Origin: Oscillospiraceae bacterium
GTDB taxonomy: Bacteria; Bacillota; Clostridia; Oscillospirales; Ruminococcaceae
Direction: 5' to 3'
Assembly (NCBI GenBank): GCA_017545185.1
Contig: JAFWQJ010000082.1
Span: forward strand, 1 to 62,815
Length of the DNA: 62,815 nt
The translations under genes and the position numbers were made by a program. Shown one piece after another: positions 37,115 through 45,419 of this stretch. The notes under the pieces were generated by a model that had not been told where the DNA came from, ran no database searches, and was given only the letters and a program-made list of their open reading frames with translations. The number at the start of each line of letters is the position of its first letter. Position 1 is the stretch's first letter.

Positions 37115-37957
37115 TCAGAGCACGGCTGAAGCGTGGCGCGTGACATGGCACCCCACATTGACCGATACCGGCAGGCCGGCGATATGCGTCGGCGCCTGCT
37201 CAATGTTGACGGCCAGTGCGGTCACGGTGCCGCCGAAGCCCTGCGGTCCGATGCCGAGCCGATTGACCGATTCCAGCATTTTAGCTTCGAGCTCCGCGTA
37301 AAGCTGCTTGGGATTGCGCACGGAAACGTCGCGGCAGAGTGCCTTTTTCGCTAAGAATGCGCACTGCTCAAAATCGCCGCCGATGCCCACGCCGACCACG
37401 ATCGGCGGGCAGGGGTTGCTGCCGGCCTTCGCGACGGCCTCCGTCACAAAGCCGACGATATCATCCGCGGATGCGGCGGGCGTCAGCATTTTCAGGGCGC
37501 TCATGTTCTCGCTGCCGAAGCCCTTGGGACATACGTCGATGCGGAGCTGATCGCCCGGCACAATGTCAAGATGCAGCACGGCGGGCGTATTGTTGCCGGT
37601 GTTGACGCGCTCCAGCGGATCACCGACGACCGAGCAGCGCAGATAGCCCTCCAGATAACCGGCCGCGACGCCCTTGTTCACGGCCTCGCGCAGGTCGCCG
37701 CCGGTAATGTGCAGATCCTGCCCGACCTGCATGAAGATGACTGCCATACCGGTATCCTGACAGATCGGCAGGCCGGTTTCGCGGGCGGCGTCCAGATTGG
37801 CACAGAGGTCTGCAAAGACGGCTTTGCCCGCAGATGACTGCTCCTTTTCCGCGCCGCAGCGGATGCACTGCTCCAGCGAACCGGGCAGCACCTTGTTTGC
37901 CTGTATGCACAGATCGCGGACAGTTTCCGTGATCCTGTCTGTATGAAGCTCTCTCAT
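37115..37957 (-). CDS. Class I fumarate hydratase-type (TtdA-like) alpha subunit
   Basis: This 280-residue protein is the N-terminal, Fe-S-binding subunit of two-subunit class I fumarases and L-tartrate dehydratases. Family marks are LPICQDTGMAVIF (cluster Cys), YLRCSVVGDPLERVNTGNNTP, PKGFGSENMS and GIGPQGFGG, with the GVGIGGDFEQC stretch. The beta subunit, normally the next gene, is absent: the next minus-strand gene begins at 36966 and encodes a YbjN-like protein. The enzyme would interconvert fumarate and malate if the beta subunit is made elsewhere. The start follows AAGGAGG. Confidence 0.9.
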   Translation of the reverse strand: MRELHTDRITETVRDLCIQANKVLPGSLEQCIRCGAEKEQSSAGKAVFADLCANLDAARETGLPICQDTGMAVIFMQVGQDLHITGGDLREAVNKGVAAGYLEGYLRCSVVGDPLERVNTGNNTPAVLHLDIVPGDQLRIDVCPKGFGSENMSALKMLTPAASADDIVGFVTEAVAKAGSNPCPPIVVGVGIGGDFEQCAFLAKKALCRDVSVRNPKQLYAELEAKMLESVNRLGIGPQGFGGTVTALAVNIEQAPTHIAGLPVSVNVGCHVTRHASAVL

Positions 37958-37990
37958 GAGAATGTCCTCCTTACGAAGATATACATATTC

Positions 37991-38019
37991 AGTATAACAC
38001 AAATTGTATTATTTTGCAA
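37991..38019 (-). promoter_or_regulatory. Promoter for the fumarase alpha gene
   Basis: On the minus strand TTGCAA (38014-38019), 17 bases, TATACT (37991-37996) preceded by TGTGT. The gap up to 38223 is AT-rich and also holds the divergent LRR-dockerin promoter. Confidence 0.72.
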
Positions 38020-38145
38020 GTACTTTGCGTAATTGTTAAGAAATCGTGCTATTTTGCGAATTCGTATAATTTTGTGCACGATGCTGTAATTTGCCGCGAA
38101 ATGCTCCGAAATATTGTAGACAACTTGCGGGTTGTATGCAAATGC

Positions 38146-38174
38146 TTGCTTTTTCAGTTTTTTTGCGCTATAAT
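38146..38174 (+). promoter_or_regulatory. Promoter for the LRR-dockerin gene
   Basis: TTGCTT (38146-38151), 17 bases, TATAAT (38169-38174). Confidence 0.72.
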
Positions 38175-38223
38175 TTTGATACAGCCGGCGGGCTGAATGA
38201 TTTGAGAAAGGATGAATTTTACT

Positions 38224-40092
38224 ATGAACGCACTACGAAAAATGGCTTTGCTGAGCGCAGGTACCCTTGCACTGATGAACTTTTCTGCGGTGATGCCCGC
38301 GGAGCTCTCTGTCTTTGCGGCGGATACCGTGCAGAATGCTGGTACATGGGGCGAGAACCTGCAATGGAGCTACGACGAGACTACCAATATCCTGACGGTC
38401 TCCGGCTCCGGCGATATGCAGGCGGCAGGGGATTCCGCATCCTATCCGTGGGCGCATGTCTGCGAAACAGCTGTGAAGGTCGTCATCGGGAGCGGCATCA
38501 CGGGCGTTTCCGAAGGCGCCTTCAGAGGCTTTCTTGTGATGACAGAGCTTTCACTTCCGGACAGCCTGAAGGCGATTGAAAAGGGCGCTTTTCAGGGCTG
38601 CCGCAAGCTGAAAGCGGCTGCGCTCCCGGCAGCGCTGACTTCGGTCAGATGGGAAGCATTCGCAGACTGTGAGGCGCTGAAAGAGGCCGTTATTCCCGAC
38701 GGCGTGACCGAGATCGACTACGGCGTGTTCAGCAGCTGCACCGCGCTGCAGCGTGTCACGCTCCCGGAGCGCGTCACGAAGATCGGCAGCAATGCATTTG
38801 CCGGCTGCGCGGCACTCAAGGAAATCGAACTGCCGTCCGCGCTGACCGAGATCGGCGATAACGCATTCCAGCTCTGCACCGGTCTGACCGCTGTCACGTT
38901 CCCCGCAAAGCTCGAAAAGATCGGTTCCAGAGCGTTTGCACAGTGCAGCAGCATCACGGAGATCACGATCCCGGATACGATCAAGCGGCTGGAACGCGAG
39001 ACGTTTAAGCAGTGCACGAAGCTGGAAACGGTCACGCTCCCCGAAAAGCTGTGCGATATCAGCGGTACGGCATTTGATAAGACCGCATGGCTGACTGCCC
39101 TGCGCAAGGAGAATCCGGTCGTTGTGATTCACGGCACGCTGATCGACGCAAAGACCTGTGTCGGCAAAGTCACGGTGCCGGACGGCGTCACACGCATTGC
39201 CGATTACGCATTCTATCAGGCAAAGAATGTGCCGGCTGTCGGGATCCCGGACAGCGTCACCGAGATCGGCGACTATGCGTTCGCGTACTGCGCCGCGCTT
39301 TCTGCACTCGAGATCCCGGAAACGGTTAAGGAGCTCGGCGTTTCCATGTGCTTCAGCTGCAAGAAAATGGAGTCTGTGAAGATCCCTGCCGGGATCACGG
39401 CGATCTCTGCGGCTGCATTCCGCGACTGTCAGGCATTGAAGGAGATCACCATTCCGGCAGGCGTGAAGAAGATCGACCTGCTTGCATTCAGCGGCTGCAC
39501 CGGTCTGACAGGGGTTGTGCTGCCGGATGCGGTCGAAAGCATCGGCGAGCGCGCATTTGCGAACTGCACGGGCATGACCGAGATCACTATTCCGAGCGGG
39601 ACGGCGCAGATCGACAAGCTGGTCTTTGAGAAGTGCTCCAAGCTGACGATCAACGGCTATACCAATTCCGCAGCAGAGGAATATGCGCTCATGAATCACA
39701 TCGCCTTCAATTCGATCGGTTTTGCGGAGCCTGTGACGACCGCGGCGCCTGTCACGACGACGGCCGTCCCTGTGACGACGACGGCGCCTGTGACGAAAAC
39801 GAACGCTCAGGTCACGACGGTCACGACGACCGGCTCTGATGCGGCAACGACGGTGCCGGCCGATGAGCTCATGTACGGCGATACGAATCTGGACGGCATC
39901 GTTGACGTCAGCGACGTTGTGCTGGCCTGCAGATTTATCGTCGGCGATGTGACGGCAGTCATCAAGGATGCGGGCGTTGCAAGCTCCGATGTCGATGCGG
40001 ACGGACAGGTCACGACGAATGACACGACCCTGATGCTGAAGTATATCGCGAAAATGATCCGCGTGTTCCCGGCGAAGGAAAACAAGGCATAA
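38224..40092 (+). CDS. Secreted BspA-type leucine-rich repeat protein with dockerin
   Basis: This 622-residue secreted protein has a signal peptide ending near SVFA, a short N-terminal module (GTWGENLQWSYDETTNILTV) and about fourteen BspA/LRR_5 repeats of roughly 23 residues, such as IGSNAFAGCAALKEIELP. A Thr/Val/Pro linker (residues 510-540) follows, and a dockerin-like pair of calcium loops (GDTNLDGIVDVSDVVLA and DVDADGQVTTNDTTLM) ends the protein. LRR_5 proteins bind host or microbial surfaces. The dockerin would attach it to a scaffold. The start at 38224 follows GAAAGGA; an ATG at 38212 overlaps the ribosome site. Confidence 0.88.
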   Translation: MNALRKMALLSAGTLALMNFSAVMPAELSVFAADTVQNAGTWGENLQWSYDETTNILTVSGSGDMQAAGDSASYPWAHVCETAVKVVIGSGITGVSEGAFRGFLVMTELSLPDSLKAIEKGAFQGCRKLKAAALPAALTSVRWEAFADCEALKEAVIPDGVTEIDYGVFSSCTALQRVTLPERVTKIGSNAFAGCAALKEIELPSALTEIGDNAFQLCTGLTAVTFPAKLEKIGSRAFAQCSSITEITIPDTIKRLERETFKQCTKLETVTLPEKLCDISGTAFDKTAWLTALRKENPVVVIHGTLIDAKTCVGKVTVPDGVTRIADYAFYQAKNVPAVGIPDSVTEIGDYAFAYCAALSALEIPETVKELGVSMCFSCKKMESVKIPAGITAISAAAFRDCQALKEITIPAGVKKIDLLAFSGCTGLTGVVLPDAVESIGERAFANCTGMTEITIPSGTAQIDKLVFEKCSKLTINGYTNSAAEEYALMNHIAFNSIGFAEPVTTAAPVTTTAVPVTTTAPVTKTNAQVTTVTTTGSDAATTVPADELMYGDTNLDGIVDVSDVVLACRFIVGDVTAVIKDAGVASSDVDADGQVTTNDTTLMLKYIAKMIRVFPAKENKA

Positions 40093-40105
40093 TCCCGGAA
40101 TATAC

Positions 40106-40148
40106 AAAAAAGGACTGCGCATTCAGACGGATGCGCGGTCTTTTTTTT
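40106..40148 (+). terminator. Terminator after the LRR-dockerin gene
   Basis: A long stem of AAAAAGGACTGCGCAT against ATGCGCGGTCTTTTT, with one G-T style mismatch region, followed by a T run. Confidence 0.85.
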
Positions 40149-40156
40149 GCGGGGAT

Positions 40157-40207
40157 ATCTTGCGAATTTGCATCATATTTATGCAAAATGCTACAAATCC
40201 GCAAGAT
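40157..40207. repeat. Nested inverted repeat upstream of the collapsed paralogue
   Basis: ATCTTGCG (40157-40164) pairs with CGCAAGAT (40200-40207). Inside it, ATTTGCAT (40166-40173) pairs with ATGCAAAA (40181-40188) at seven of eight bases. It precedes the promoter of the pseudogene and may be an old operator or a recombination scar. Confidence 0.5.
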
Positions 40208-40254
40208 GATTTATTTTTTCGATTGTGCAATGGTTTACGATTTTGACATTGTTG

Positions 40255-40282
40255 TTGAATTGTTCATTTTTTTCGGTATAAT
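40255..40282 (+). promoter_or_regulatory. Promoter of the collapsed LRR-dockerin paralogue
   Basis: TTGAAT (40255-40260), 16 bases, TATAAT (40277-40282). The promoter is intact although the gene behind it is not. Confidence 0.6.
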
Positions 40283-40351
40283 ATTGGTAACAGTCAACAG
40301 CCGGTATAATACGGCTGAGCGGCTGATTTCTGAATGAAAGGACATATCACA

Positions 40352-40685
40352 ATGACAGGGTTACGAAAATTTGCGGCAGTGAGTGCGGGCGCACTCGCAA
40401 TGATGAATGTTTCCGCGGTGATGCCCGCGGGGGTCACGGTCTGCGCGGAGGAGTCTGCGACAAGCGGTACATGGGGAACGAACATCAATTGGTCGTATGA
40501 CACTGCGAACAGGACACTGACGATCTCCGGACGAGGCGCGATGAATCGTGCGCAGGGCGGCGTCATGGACTTCCCCTGACGTGGACGGCGACGGACAGGT
40601 CTCGCCGCAGGACGCAACGCTGATGCTGCAGAAGATCGCAAAAATTATCAAAGAATTCCCGGCTGCAGAGAAAAAGAACGCATAA
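40352..40685 (+). pseudogene. Collapsed LRR-dockerin paralogue (core deleted, frame broken)
   Basis: The first 75 codons encode a signal peptide and the same N-terminal module as the gene at 38224: GTWGTNINWSYDTANRTLTI here against GTWGENLQWSYDETTNILTV there. The frame stops at TGA 40577-40579. In another frame the sequence continues at once as PDVDGDGQVSPQDATLMLQK and ends EFPAAEKKNA, matching the last dockerin half of the neighbour. The whole repeat region, about 500 codons, is missing and the junction is out of frame. It is a decayed tandem duplicate; a short secreted peptide of about 75 residues could still be made from ATG 40352. Confidence 0.85.
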
Positions 40686-40693
40686 ATAACAAG

Positions 40694-40726
40694 AACCGCA
40701 CGCAGAGCGATCCGCGTGCGGTTTTT
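40694..40726 (+). terminator. Terminator after the pseudogene
   Basis: AACCGCACGC (40694-40703) pairs with GCGTGCGGTT (40714-40723), followed by TTTTTTG. Confidence 0.83.
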
Positions 40727-40738
40727 TGTGTTATCAGC

Positions 40739-41128
40739 TCACTGTTCCCCGAAAAAGTCATCCGAGGCGGCTCCCCGCCGCATCAGCGCGTCAAGCTCGG
40801 TGAGGGTGAGCGCACGGATCAGGACATTCTCGCCGTTGTCATCGAGAATGTAGCCGCCGGTGACAAGAATACGCATCGCTGCATAAAAATCCGTGTCGCC
40901 GATCACATCGCGCTTTGTTCTGCTGTAGAGCAGGATGCGCCATTCGCCGATCTGTCTGCCGTCAACCTGAAACCGCTCCTGCGGCAGCTTCGGCATGATC
41001 GTTTCAGTGCCCTCGTTGATCGCGAGGACGCCGAACGCGGTGCCGTCCGGTCTGCGGTAAAAATGCGGCTCTGCAATGAATGCTTTGGTCCAGTCGGCGT
41101 TTTCCCCGACATATTTATTTTGTGCCAT
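40739..41128 (-). CDS. Hypothetical soluble protein
   Basis: This 129-residue protein starts MAQNKYVGENADWTKAF after a good AAAGGAG. It has no membrane segment or signal. A central GEWRILLYSRTKRDVIGDTDFY stretch suggests an alpha/beta fold, but I do not recognise the family. It lies 11 bases downstream of the nitroreductase gene and is probably the last gene of the run that includes the nitroreductase and acetyltransferase. Confidence 0.62.
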   Translation of the reverse strand: MAQNKYVGENADWTKAFIAEPHFYRRPDGTAFGVLAINEGTETIMPKLPQERFQVDGRQIGEWRILLYSRTKRDVIGDTDFYAAMRILVTGGYILDDNGENVLIRALTLTELDALMRRGAASDDFFGEQ

Positions 41129-41139
41129 GCGGTCTCCTT

Positions 41140-41670
41140 TCAGCCCTCTGCCCAGACGATGCGGCCGTCTGCGCGGGCAGGCGGCTCCGGCTTGTCCGCA
41201 TCCGGATATCCGAGAATGCAGTGGCCGATGCCCTCCCATTCGCCTTCAATGCCGAGCGAGCGGAGCAGCTCTTTGCCGGCTTCGCTTTCAAATTCTTCCT
41301 TCGCGCGGTGGATCCAGCAGCTGCCGAGCCCCAGAACATCTGCGGCGAGCATCAGATTGCCCATGACAAGGCTGCCGTCATAAATGCCGGTCGGGACGGT
41401 CTTGTCCGCGAGCACGATCAGCAGCGCCGGTGCGCCGTAGAACGGGTCAAAGCCCGCCTCCCAGCCGCCGATCTCCCGGTTCATCTCCGAGAGCCGGTCG
41501 CGGAGCGCCTTGTCCGTGACCGCGACGATTTTGACAGCCTGTTTGTTTCTGCCGCTGGCTGCGTACAGTCCTGCCTCTGCGATCTCCTCGATCAGCAGCT
41601 TCGGGATCTTGTCTGCGCGGTATTTGCGGCAGCTTCTGCGCCCGATCATTGCCTTGATGACTTCATTCAT
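41140..41670 (-). CDS. Nitroreductase family protein
   Basis: This 176-residue FMN-dependent oxidoreductase has the short nitroreductase pattern: IGRRSCRKYRADKIP at residues 9-23 (phosphate-binding Arg), AASGRNKQ near 37-44, and a C-terminal LGLGSCWI and ILGYPD with the conserved Gly-Tyr-Pro. Such enzymes reduce nitroaromatics, quinones or enones using NAD(P)H. It starts 15 bases after the acetyltransferase gene and precedes the hypothetical gene at 40739-41128. Confidence 0.9.
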   Translation of the reverse strand: MNEVIKAMIGRRSCRKYRADKIPKLLIEEIAEAGLYAASGRNKQAVKIVAVTDKALRDRLSEMNREIGGWEAGFDPFYGAPALLIVLADKTVPTGIYDGSLVMGNLMLAADVLGLGSCWIHRAKEEFESEAGKELLRSLGIEGEWEGIGHCILGYPDADKPEPPARADGRIVWAEG

Positions 41671-41685
41671 GACGTTTGCCCTCCC

Positions 41686-42156
41686 TTATAATATCGTTTC
41701 CATGCCGATTTTCTGCGGCTTCATGCCGCAGCTTTCGTAAAATGCCTGTGCGCCGGGGTTGCATGTCCAGACATTCAGCGTGACGTTGTAGCAGCCCTGC
41801 GCTTTTGCGTAGGCGAGCACCGCGTCGTAAAGCCGCCTGCCGACATGCTGCCGCCGTGCGTTTTCGTCCACGCAGATATCGTCGATATACAGCGTTCTGA
41901 TATCGGTCAGCACATGGTCGTTTTCATGCTGCTGCAGGATGCAGAATGCATGGCCGAGCACCTTGCTGTCCGTTTCATCGGTCAGGACAAAGACCGGCGT
42001 TTTCTCACTCGCGAGGATCTCTGCGAGCTCTGCCTCGGTGTATTTCGTCGCGGGTCCCTTGAACAGATCGGGTCTTCCGTTGTGGTGTACCATATCGACC
42101 TGCAAAAGCAGCTGCATGAGGCCGGGGATATCCCGCGGTTCGGCTCTGCGGATCAT
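41686..42156 (-). CDS. GNAT-family N-acetyltransferase
   Basis: This 156-residue acetyltransferase has the GNAT core: strand LYIDDICVDENARRQHVGRR, where R-x-x-H-V-G-R binds the CoA pyrophosphate, followed by VTLNVWTCNPGAQAFYESCG, the classical motif B with N and F-Y. An acceptor cannot be assigned. It lies 15 bases after the topoisomerase A gene and the same distance before the nitroreductase, so it may be the tail of the topoisomerase transcript. Confidence 0.9.
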   Translation of the reverse strand: MIRRAEPRDIPGLMQLLLQVDMVHHNGRPDLFKGPATKYTEAELAEILASEKTPVFVLTDETDSKVLGHAFCILQQHENDHVLTDIRTLYIDDICVDENARRQHVGRRLYDAVLAYAKAQGCYNVTLNVWTCNPGAQAFYESCGMKPQKIGMETIL

Positions 42157-42171
42157 GACAGGGCTCCTTCC

Positions 42172-44409
42172 TTACAGCGTCATCTGTCCGGCAAGCTCCA
42201 AGTCCTTGGCCATGCTGCCCGCTGCCGGAATATTCTTGATGATATACTTTTTCAGTTCCTCGGTCTGCTCGGCGGTCAGGACGGATGCGGAATCCAGCTT
42301 CGAGGACTTCGCTTTCAGCGTCATGACCTGCACGCCGATCGAATCACGCGTGGTTTTCGGCAGGAGCATCGCCGTGCTGAAAATGATCGCGCGGTTGTTC
42401 GTCGAGCGCATCAGCACATTGCAGTCCTCCGGAATGAACAGGATATCGACGATCGGGTTCTTCGCGGAGTACGCATTTGCGAGCTTTTTGCGGTTCGTTT
42501 TCGTCGCGTAGGCACTGAGCGGCACCTTCGCGGCCTTGCCGTTCGCAAAGCAGAACAGCACGAATCCGCTGTAATCGTCCGTCGCGATCATGAACTTCAC
42601 GCGCTCGCCGTCGTCAAAGCCGAGCTTGACCGGCACATAATCGCCGAGCACGCTTGCCTTGGTATCATCGAACGCAGAGGCACGCGTCTTGTAGACCTGC
42701 GCCTTGTCCGTGAAGAACAGCAGTTCCGTGCGGTTGGACGCATTCCTCTGCTGCATCATGACGTCGCCCTCCTTGAGCTTCTGGTCGCTGCTCATGCGGA
42801 GACTCTGCGGCGTGATCTTCTTGAAATAGCCCTCCGCGGAGAGGAACAGGTGCACCGGATAATCCGGCGTATCGTCTGCGGTGTCGGTCTCGGGTTCGTC
42901 GGTCAGGTCGTAGAACAGCGTTTTGCGCGGCTGCCCGTACTTCTGCGCGACCTTTTTCAGCTCCTCGATCATGATTTTGCGGATCTTCCTGACATCCTTT
43001 AAGATGTCCTCCATTTCCGCAATATCCTTCCGGAGCTGCTCGATCTCCTCGGTGCGCTTAAGGATATACTCGCGGTTCAGGTGACGCAGCTTGATCTCCG
43101 CCACGTATTCCGCCTGAACATTGTCGATGCCGAAGCCGATCATGAGGTTCGAGACGACCTCGGATTCCTCCTCCGTCTCGCGGACGATCCTGATCGCCTT
43201 GTCGATATCGAGCAGGATCTTTTCGAGACCCTCGAGCAAATGGAGCTTGTCCATTTTCTTGTGCAGATCGAAATACACCCTGCGGCGGATGCATTCGGTG
43301 CGGAACGCGATCCATTCCTCAAGAATTTCCCGCACGCCCATGACCTTCGGCATTCCCGCGATCAGGATATTGAAATTGCAGGAGACCGTATCCTGCAGCG
43401 GGGTCATGCGAAAGAGCTTCTGCATCAGCTTGTCCGGATCGGTGCCGCGCTTTAAGTCGATCGTCAGCTTTAAGCCGTTGATATCGGTCTCGTCGCGGAT
43501 ATACGAAATCTCGCGGATCTTGCCCGCCTTGACCAGCTCGACGATCTTCTCCATGATCGCCTCGACGGTCGTGGAGTAGGGGATCTGCGTCACCTCGATG
43601 CAGTTCGCGGATTTGTCGTAATTCCACTTGGAGCGCAGCTTCACGCTGCCTCTGCCGGTATCGTAGATGCGGCGCATTTCCTCCTCGTCATAGAGCAGAT
43701 ACGCACCGGTCGGGAAGTCCGGGCCTTTCAGCGTGGAAAGGACGTCGTGCGCCGGGTCCTTGATGCAGGCGATCGTTGTTTCACAGACCTCCGCCAGATT
43801 GAACGGGCAGACATTGCTCGCCATGGAGACCGCGATGCCGACATTCGCATTGACCAGCACAGACGGGAACGTCGCGGGCAGAAGCGTCGGCTCCTGCATG
43901 GTGTTGTCGTAGTTCGGCATGAAATCGACGGTTTCCTTGTCGATGTCCGAGAACAGCTCCGCGGCGATCGGTTCAAGGCGCACCTCGGTATAACGCGGGG
44001 CAGCGTAGGCCATATCGCGGGAATACACCTTGCCGAAGTTACCCTTGCTGTCCACATACGGATGCAGCAGCGATTCGTTGCCGCGCGCAAGGCGCACCAT
44101 GGTCTCGTAGATCGCGGCGTCGCCGTGGGGGTTCAGCCGCATCGTCTGGCCGACGACATTTGCGGATTTCGTTCTGGCACCGGAGAGCAGCCCCATTTTG
44201 TACATGGTATAGAGCAGCTTTCTGTGCGAGGGCTTGAAGCCGTCGATCTCCGGCAGGGCACGCGAAACGATCGCGCTCATGGCGTAGGGCATGAAGTTCT
44301 TGCGGAGCGCTTCTGTGATGCGCTCCTCGGTCATCAGGCCCGCGCCCTCAATATAGGCATTGGAAGGATTCGCCTGACGGACAGGCGAATCCTTTTTCTT
44401 CTTTGGCAT
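42172..44409 (-). CDS. parC: Type IIA topoisomerase subunit A (ParC-type)
   Basis: This 745-residue DNA-cleaving subunit has the catalytic Tyr140 in APRYTEVRL and the quinolone region NPHGDAAIYET. The C-terminal part has the beta-pinwheel repeats, such as RTELLFFTDKAQVYKTRA. It is shorter than typical GyrA and pairs with the ParE-type gene at 45420. The position matching the usual QRDR Ser is Ala98, and that matching Asp/Glu is Glu102. It decatenates and relaxes DNA with its partner. Two small PH-like genes lie between the two subunits, all on one strand, so the four are likely one operon. Confidence 0.9.
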   Translation of the reverse strand: MPKKKKDSPVRQANPSNAYIEGAGLMTEERITEALRKNFMPYAMSAIVSRALPEIDGFKPSHRKLLYTMYKMGLLSGARTKSANVVGQTMRLNPHGDAAIYETMVRLARGNESLLHPYVDSKGNFGKVYSRDMAYAAPRYTEVRLEPIAAELFSDIDKETVDFMPNYDNTMQEPTLLPATFPSVLVNANVGIAVSMASNVCPFNLAEVCETTIACIKDPAHDVLSTLKGPDFPTGAYLLYDEEEMRRIYDTGRGSVKLRSKWNYDKSANCIEVTQIPYSTTVEAIMEKIVELVKAGKIREISYIRDETDINGLKLTIDLKRGTDPDKLMQKLFRMTPLQDTVSCNFNILIAGMPKVMGVREILEEWIAFRTECIRRRVYFDLHKKMDKLHLLEGLEKILLDIDKAIRIVRETEEESEVVSNLMIGFGIDNVQAEYVAEIKLRHLNREYILKRTEEIEQLRKDIAEMEDILKDVRKIRKIMIEELKKVAQKYGQPRKTLFYDLTDEPETDTADDTPDYPVHLFLSAEGYFKKITPQSLRMSSDQKLKEGDVMMQQRNASNRTELLFFTDKAQVYKTRASAFDDTKASVLGDYVPVKLGFDDGERVKFMIATDDYSGFVLFCFANGKAAKVPLSAYATKTNRKKLANAYSAKNPIVDILFIPEDCNVLMRSTNNRAIIFSTAMLLPKTTRDSIGVQVMTLKAKSSKLDSASVLTAEQTEELKKYIIKNIPAAGSMAKDLELAGQMTL

Positions 44410-44424
44410 GGATCAGATATCCTT

Positions 44425-44937
44425 TCAGTCTGCGTCGTCAATGAGATTCCATTTTTTCTCTTTGTATGTGCCGTAGAGTGCCTCACACTGCTTTTTCAGT
44501 GCTTCGAGCACCTTTTCGACATTCGGTCCCTGATCGGGGAAGCGGTTGCCGAGTACCTTCGGGGTGAAGCCCATGCGGTATCTGTGGTCGTCCCATGTGA
44601 CCTGCACATTGCGGCCGAGCACCGGCTCGGAGACCAGCACCTCGGTTGCTTCCGCCAGCGGGATCACTTCTGTTTCGACCGGCTCGTGACGCTGGCCGCG
44701 CATGATGATGAGCTGGCCGCCCTGCGTCAGGCCGAGATAGCCGGGGATATCGGTCTTGGCATTGCCGCCCTCGTCAACGGGCGCGTCGGTCTTTGCGAAT
44801 GCTGCGAACACCCATGCTGCCAGTGCGGTGCCGTCGGTCGCTGCCGCGGCAAGACGCTGCTGCATGTCCTCGTTGGTGTTCTTCAGTGCGTTCGGGTCAT
44901 CCTCTTTTTTCAGAAAATCAAACAGTCCCAAAATCAT
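44425..44937 (-). CDS. Hypothetical protein, PH-like, between topoisomerase genes
   Basis: This 170-residue soluble protein opens with LGLFDFLKKEDD and contains IPGYLGLTQGGQLIIMRG followed by a TEVIPLAEATEV strand, resembling the first half of the gene at 44992 (VIAGYLGLTDRNRLVGTR and LHEVYAIRL). The pattern of an open beta domain with a final helix (KVLEALKKQCEALYG) suggests a pleckstrin-homology-like fold. No function is known. It sits 15 bases upstream of the ParC-type gene, on the same strand. Confidence 0.62.
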   Translation of the reverse strand: MILGLFDFLKKEDDPNALKNTNEDMQQRLAAAATDGTALAAWVFAAFAKTDAPVDEGGNAKTDIPGYLGLTQGGQLIIMRGQRHEPVETEVIPLAEATEVLVSEPVLGRNVQVTWDDHRYRMGFTPKVLGNRFPDQGPNVEKVLEALKKQCEALYGTYKEKKWNLIDDAD

Positions 44938-44991
44938 ACTCCTTTTCTGTCATTTTATTATGACCGCTTTTGTTCAGCGGTTCTGAACTTA

Positions 44992-45408
44992 TCATCGGGC
45001 ATATTTCTGAACGGCCTGCCGGATCATTGCGGCGTGCTCTGCATGGGACGGGAACCGCTTATCGTCGCCGCGCATTCCGAACGTGATTCGCTGCCGCCCG
45101 AACCGGGCGTCAGGGTCGCTGACGCGGAGATGCACGGTGCTGAGCGGCATGTCCGTAAGATGCAGGGCGGCACGGTCAAGCCGGATCGCATAAACCTCAT
45201 GCAGAAAGATGCCGTACCGCGTGCCGACCAGCCTGTTCCGGTCGGTCAGCCCGAGATAGCCGGCGATCACCCGCTTGGAAGTGAACAGGAATCCGTAATC
45301 CTGATAGGTGCAGTAAACGCCGGCCAGCAGCTGCTCGCCGGGGTCGAGCATGGGCTCCAGCTCGCAGCGCATTTCCGCTTCGTTCCATTTCATTTTCAGG
45401 ATTCCCAC
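44992..45408 (-). CDS. Hypothetical PH-like protein, paralogue of the 44425 gene
   Basis: This 138-residue protein has a GEQLLAGVYCTYQDYGFLFTSKRV pattern seen in short PH-like proteins that act as surface or tail modules, then GYLGLT as in its neighbour, and a C-terminal helix (SHAEHAAMIRQAVQKYA). It starts 11 bases after the ParE-type stop. The shared GYLGLT segment and layout imply duplication. Its role is unknown; a topoisomerase-associated factor is only an inference from position. Confidence 0.65.
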   Translation of the reverse strand: MGILKMKWNEAEMRCELEPMLDPGEQLLAGVYCTYQDYGFLFTSKRVIAGYLGLTDRNRLVGTRYGIFLHEVYAIRLDRAALHLTDMPLSTVHLRVSDPDARFGRQRITFGMRGDDKRFPSHAEHAAMIRQAVQKYAR

Positions 45409-45419
45409 AGTCTGCCTCC

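Noticed and set aside
38551-40122. 523-codon minus-strand frame
   Set aside because: It is antisense to the LRR-dockerin gene, and its apparent repeats only mirror the LRR periodicity.
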